From: Dasyornis broadbenti
Lineage: Eukaryota > Chordata > Aves > Passeriformes > Dasyornithidae
DNA: 64,000 bases
Direction: 5' to 3'
Assembly (NCBI GenBank): GCA_013397935.1
Contig: VZRN01003448.1
Location: 318,032 to 382,031, forward strand
Positions within the stretch are counted from its first letter, which is position 1, and the number at the start of each line of letters is the position of its first letter. The position numbers and the translations under genes were made by a program. Positions 1 through 64,000 of this stretch are shown here, in pieces. The notes beneath the pieces were generated by a model. The model was not told the origin of the DNA. It made no database searches and worked only from the letters and a program-made list of their open reading frames with translations.

Positions 1-1286
1 AATATACAATGAGAAAAACACCACAGTAGAAATTCTCCAGATTTTCAATGCAAGTATCTTTCTGCAAAACTCAAATGACGGACCTGACCTGCTAGGAGGG
101 GTAGGAGGTATTTTCTGCTTCACATCTACTTTACGTACACTTTCTCTCAACAGAAATCTAGACCCTTCTGCTGGGCAGGTGGAACTGTGCTCATAAAGAT
201 GCCATAACAGACTCAAGGTATCTTCAATGTCCATTGGTGTCTACATCCCGAGGCTGTTTGCCCCGCTGGTGTCAAAGGTCAGGAATGGCATTCGTTTGGA
301 GGGGAAATATCCTTGGATGGGATGCACTTAGAAGTGTTTTCAGATGGGTTTGAATTATAGATGAAAGACTGGGCTACTGCAGCTACTCCTGTTCATTCTG
401 CTGTGTGTATAAAAGCGGTCACGTGATGGAAGGTCACCACTCCTACCTTACCTCAAGGAAACACGAAACAGCCAGACAGGTGTTTTTTTCCAACTGGATT
501 TACTACTGGCCAAGAAAAAACTAAAAACTCTACTCCGCTGTCAAATTAAATAAAGGATAAAAAACGCAAACTCAATGTAAAGACCTTTACATCAATGTAA
601 AGACCACATTGTTACCTTCAGTTCAGCACCACCACTTCCTAGAAAATTTTGTAGAAATATTTTAGGCAAAATGAGTAACAACCTGCATTTGGTTTTATTT
701 TCAAGTAGACCATGTGGAATTACCCAAGCTTATAAGAACTCACATTTCTGTTGTGAAGTCCAAACTTCCATTTGTGCTTATTCAAAATAAGATACTATGA
801 AGTTCAACAAATAAAGGAATAAATACTAATTGCTCGACTTTTTTAAATGCAAGCCATGACTGCCAAAATTATTGATTATCTGATCACTGTAGAAATTAAG
901 CTTGTGCTTAACCTAATTCCATTTTCTGTCTTTCAAGGATTTGAAATTCATGGCTTTCTTCTTATGTATACTATATTCTTCCCTTTTCTCTCTTGAAATA
1001 AAAAATCCTGATGATAGACAGACTTTCCAAGCTTCTAAAATACTGATTATTTCTCTGTAGGAAGGTTTTTTAAGTCCTACAAGTTGTGCTCTCTTGGAGT
1101 CTCTACCAAGTCTGTCAGAGTCTTGAAAAGAAAGGCTGTAGTAGCCACATAGTGTCACTGAAATAAAATCATTCTCAGAAAGACATTTTCATTTACTAAA
1201 CCAGCCTGTGCTATTACAGAGACTCAGAACAGAAAAATAAATTGAAAGAAATTGGTATGATTTGATCTTTGATGTTGATCACTTAC
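1..1286 (-). other. LRP1B: start of intron after window exon 30
   Basis: Follows donor GTAAGT. I looked for the next propeller exon (expected to carry an AVDWVAGNIYWTD-like segment) and did not see it, so it lies below the window. A small palindromic repeat of AATGTAAAGACC sits near 575-604. Confidence 0.85.
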
Positions 1287-63805
<62,519 letters not shown>

Positions 63806-64000
63806 CTGGAACACGTGGGTATAAAGGATGTAAATTTGTGTGCTAAACAGACTCTTCAGATGCACATTATGCATATGATGTTGAAGCCTTCTGCCTTCTA
63901 GAATGAGACATTCCGAACACACTGTACCTTCCAGCAGACATATGATTTCGAGTTTATTACACCCTATACGTTTGTAATTTTTTAATTGTTTTTTTTTTTT
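63806..64000 (-). other. LRP1B: intron end upstream of window exon 1
   Basis: 3' end of the preceding LRP1B intron, with a T-run on the plus strand at 63989-64000. Nothing else is recognised. Confidence 0.9.

Overview
The window is vertebrate nuclear DNA, most likely from a bird. It holds interrupted coding exons with GT-AG (and two GC-AG) introns, A/T-rich introns with long homopolymers, and CR1-type LINE fragments with the 3' end usual in bird genomes. There are no bacterial operons, tRNA or rRNA genes, or CRISPR arrays. The only gene I can support is a central part of LRP1B (low-density lipoprotein receptor-related protein 1B), on the minus strand, so transcription runs from high to low coordinates.

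I hand-translated 30 consecutive exons between 63805 and 1287. All splice phases agree from one exon to the next. Together they give 1375 complete codons plus one split codon, with no stop or frameshift, which is about 30 percent of a receptor of roughly 4600 residues. The order is: eight LDL-receptor class A (LDLa) repeats of the third ligand-binding cluster (63805-51924, the first repeats of the cluster lying outside the window); two EGF modules (51924-50260); a YWTD beta-propeller (exons 48352-26978); one EGF module (26205-26057); twelve LDLa repeats of the fourth cluster (26205-4456); two EGF modules (3937-2721); and the start of the last propeller, ending in a dibasic RERR furin-type site (1528-1287). 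The twelve-repeat fourth cluster, the furin-type site and near-identity to human LRP1B as I remember it separate this gene from LRP1 (eleven repeats) and LRP2 (no furin site). The gene continues beyond both ends of the window.

The modules act together on one endocytic receptor. LDLa clusters bind ligands through calcium-organised acidic loops, the propeller-EGF units release ligand in endosomes, and the furin-type site would split the chain into an extracellular ligand-binding part and a membrane-anchored part. These roles are known for the family; the sequence itself shows only the modules and motifs.

The introns total about 58 kb. The largest (27167-38655) is 11.5 kb and the shortest are under 200 bp. 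They carry three CR1 fragments, all antisense to the gene, four runs of N next to homopolymers, simple repeats, a perfect 23-bp inverted repeat at 20876-20926, and an almost G/T-only tract on the gene strand near 40.2 kb.

I found no new molecular system. The observations most worth a second look are two GC-AG introns, a likely two-exon tandem duplication inside the fourth LDLa cluster, the perfect hairpin, a CR1 that begins 47 bp from a splice acceptor, and weak donors backed by long U-runs. Comparisons with human LRP1B and LRP1 and with CR1 are from memory, not from an alignment.
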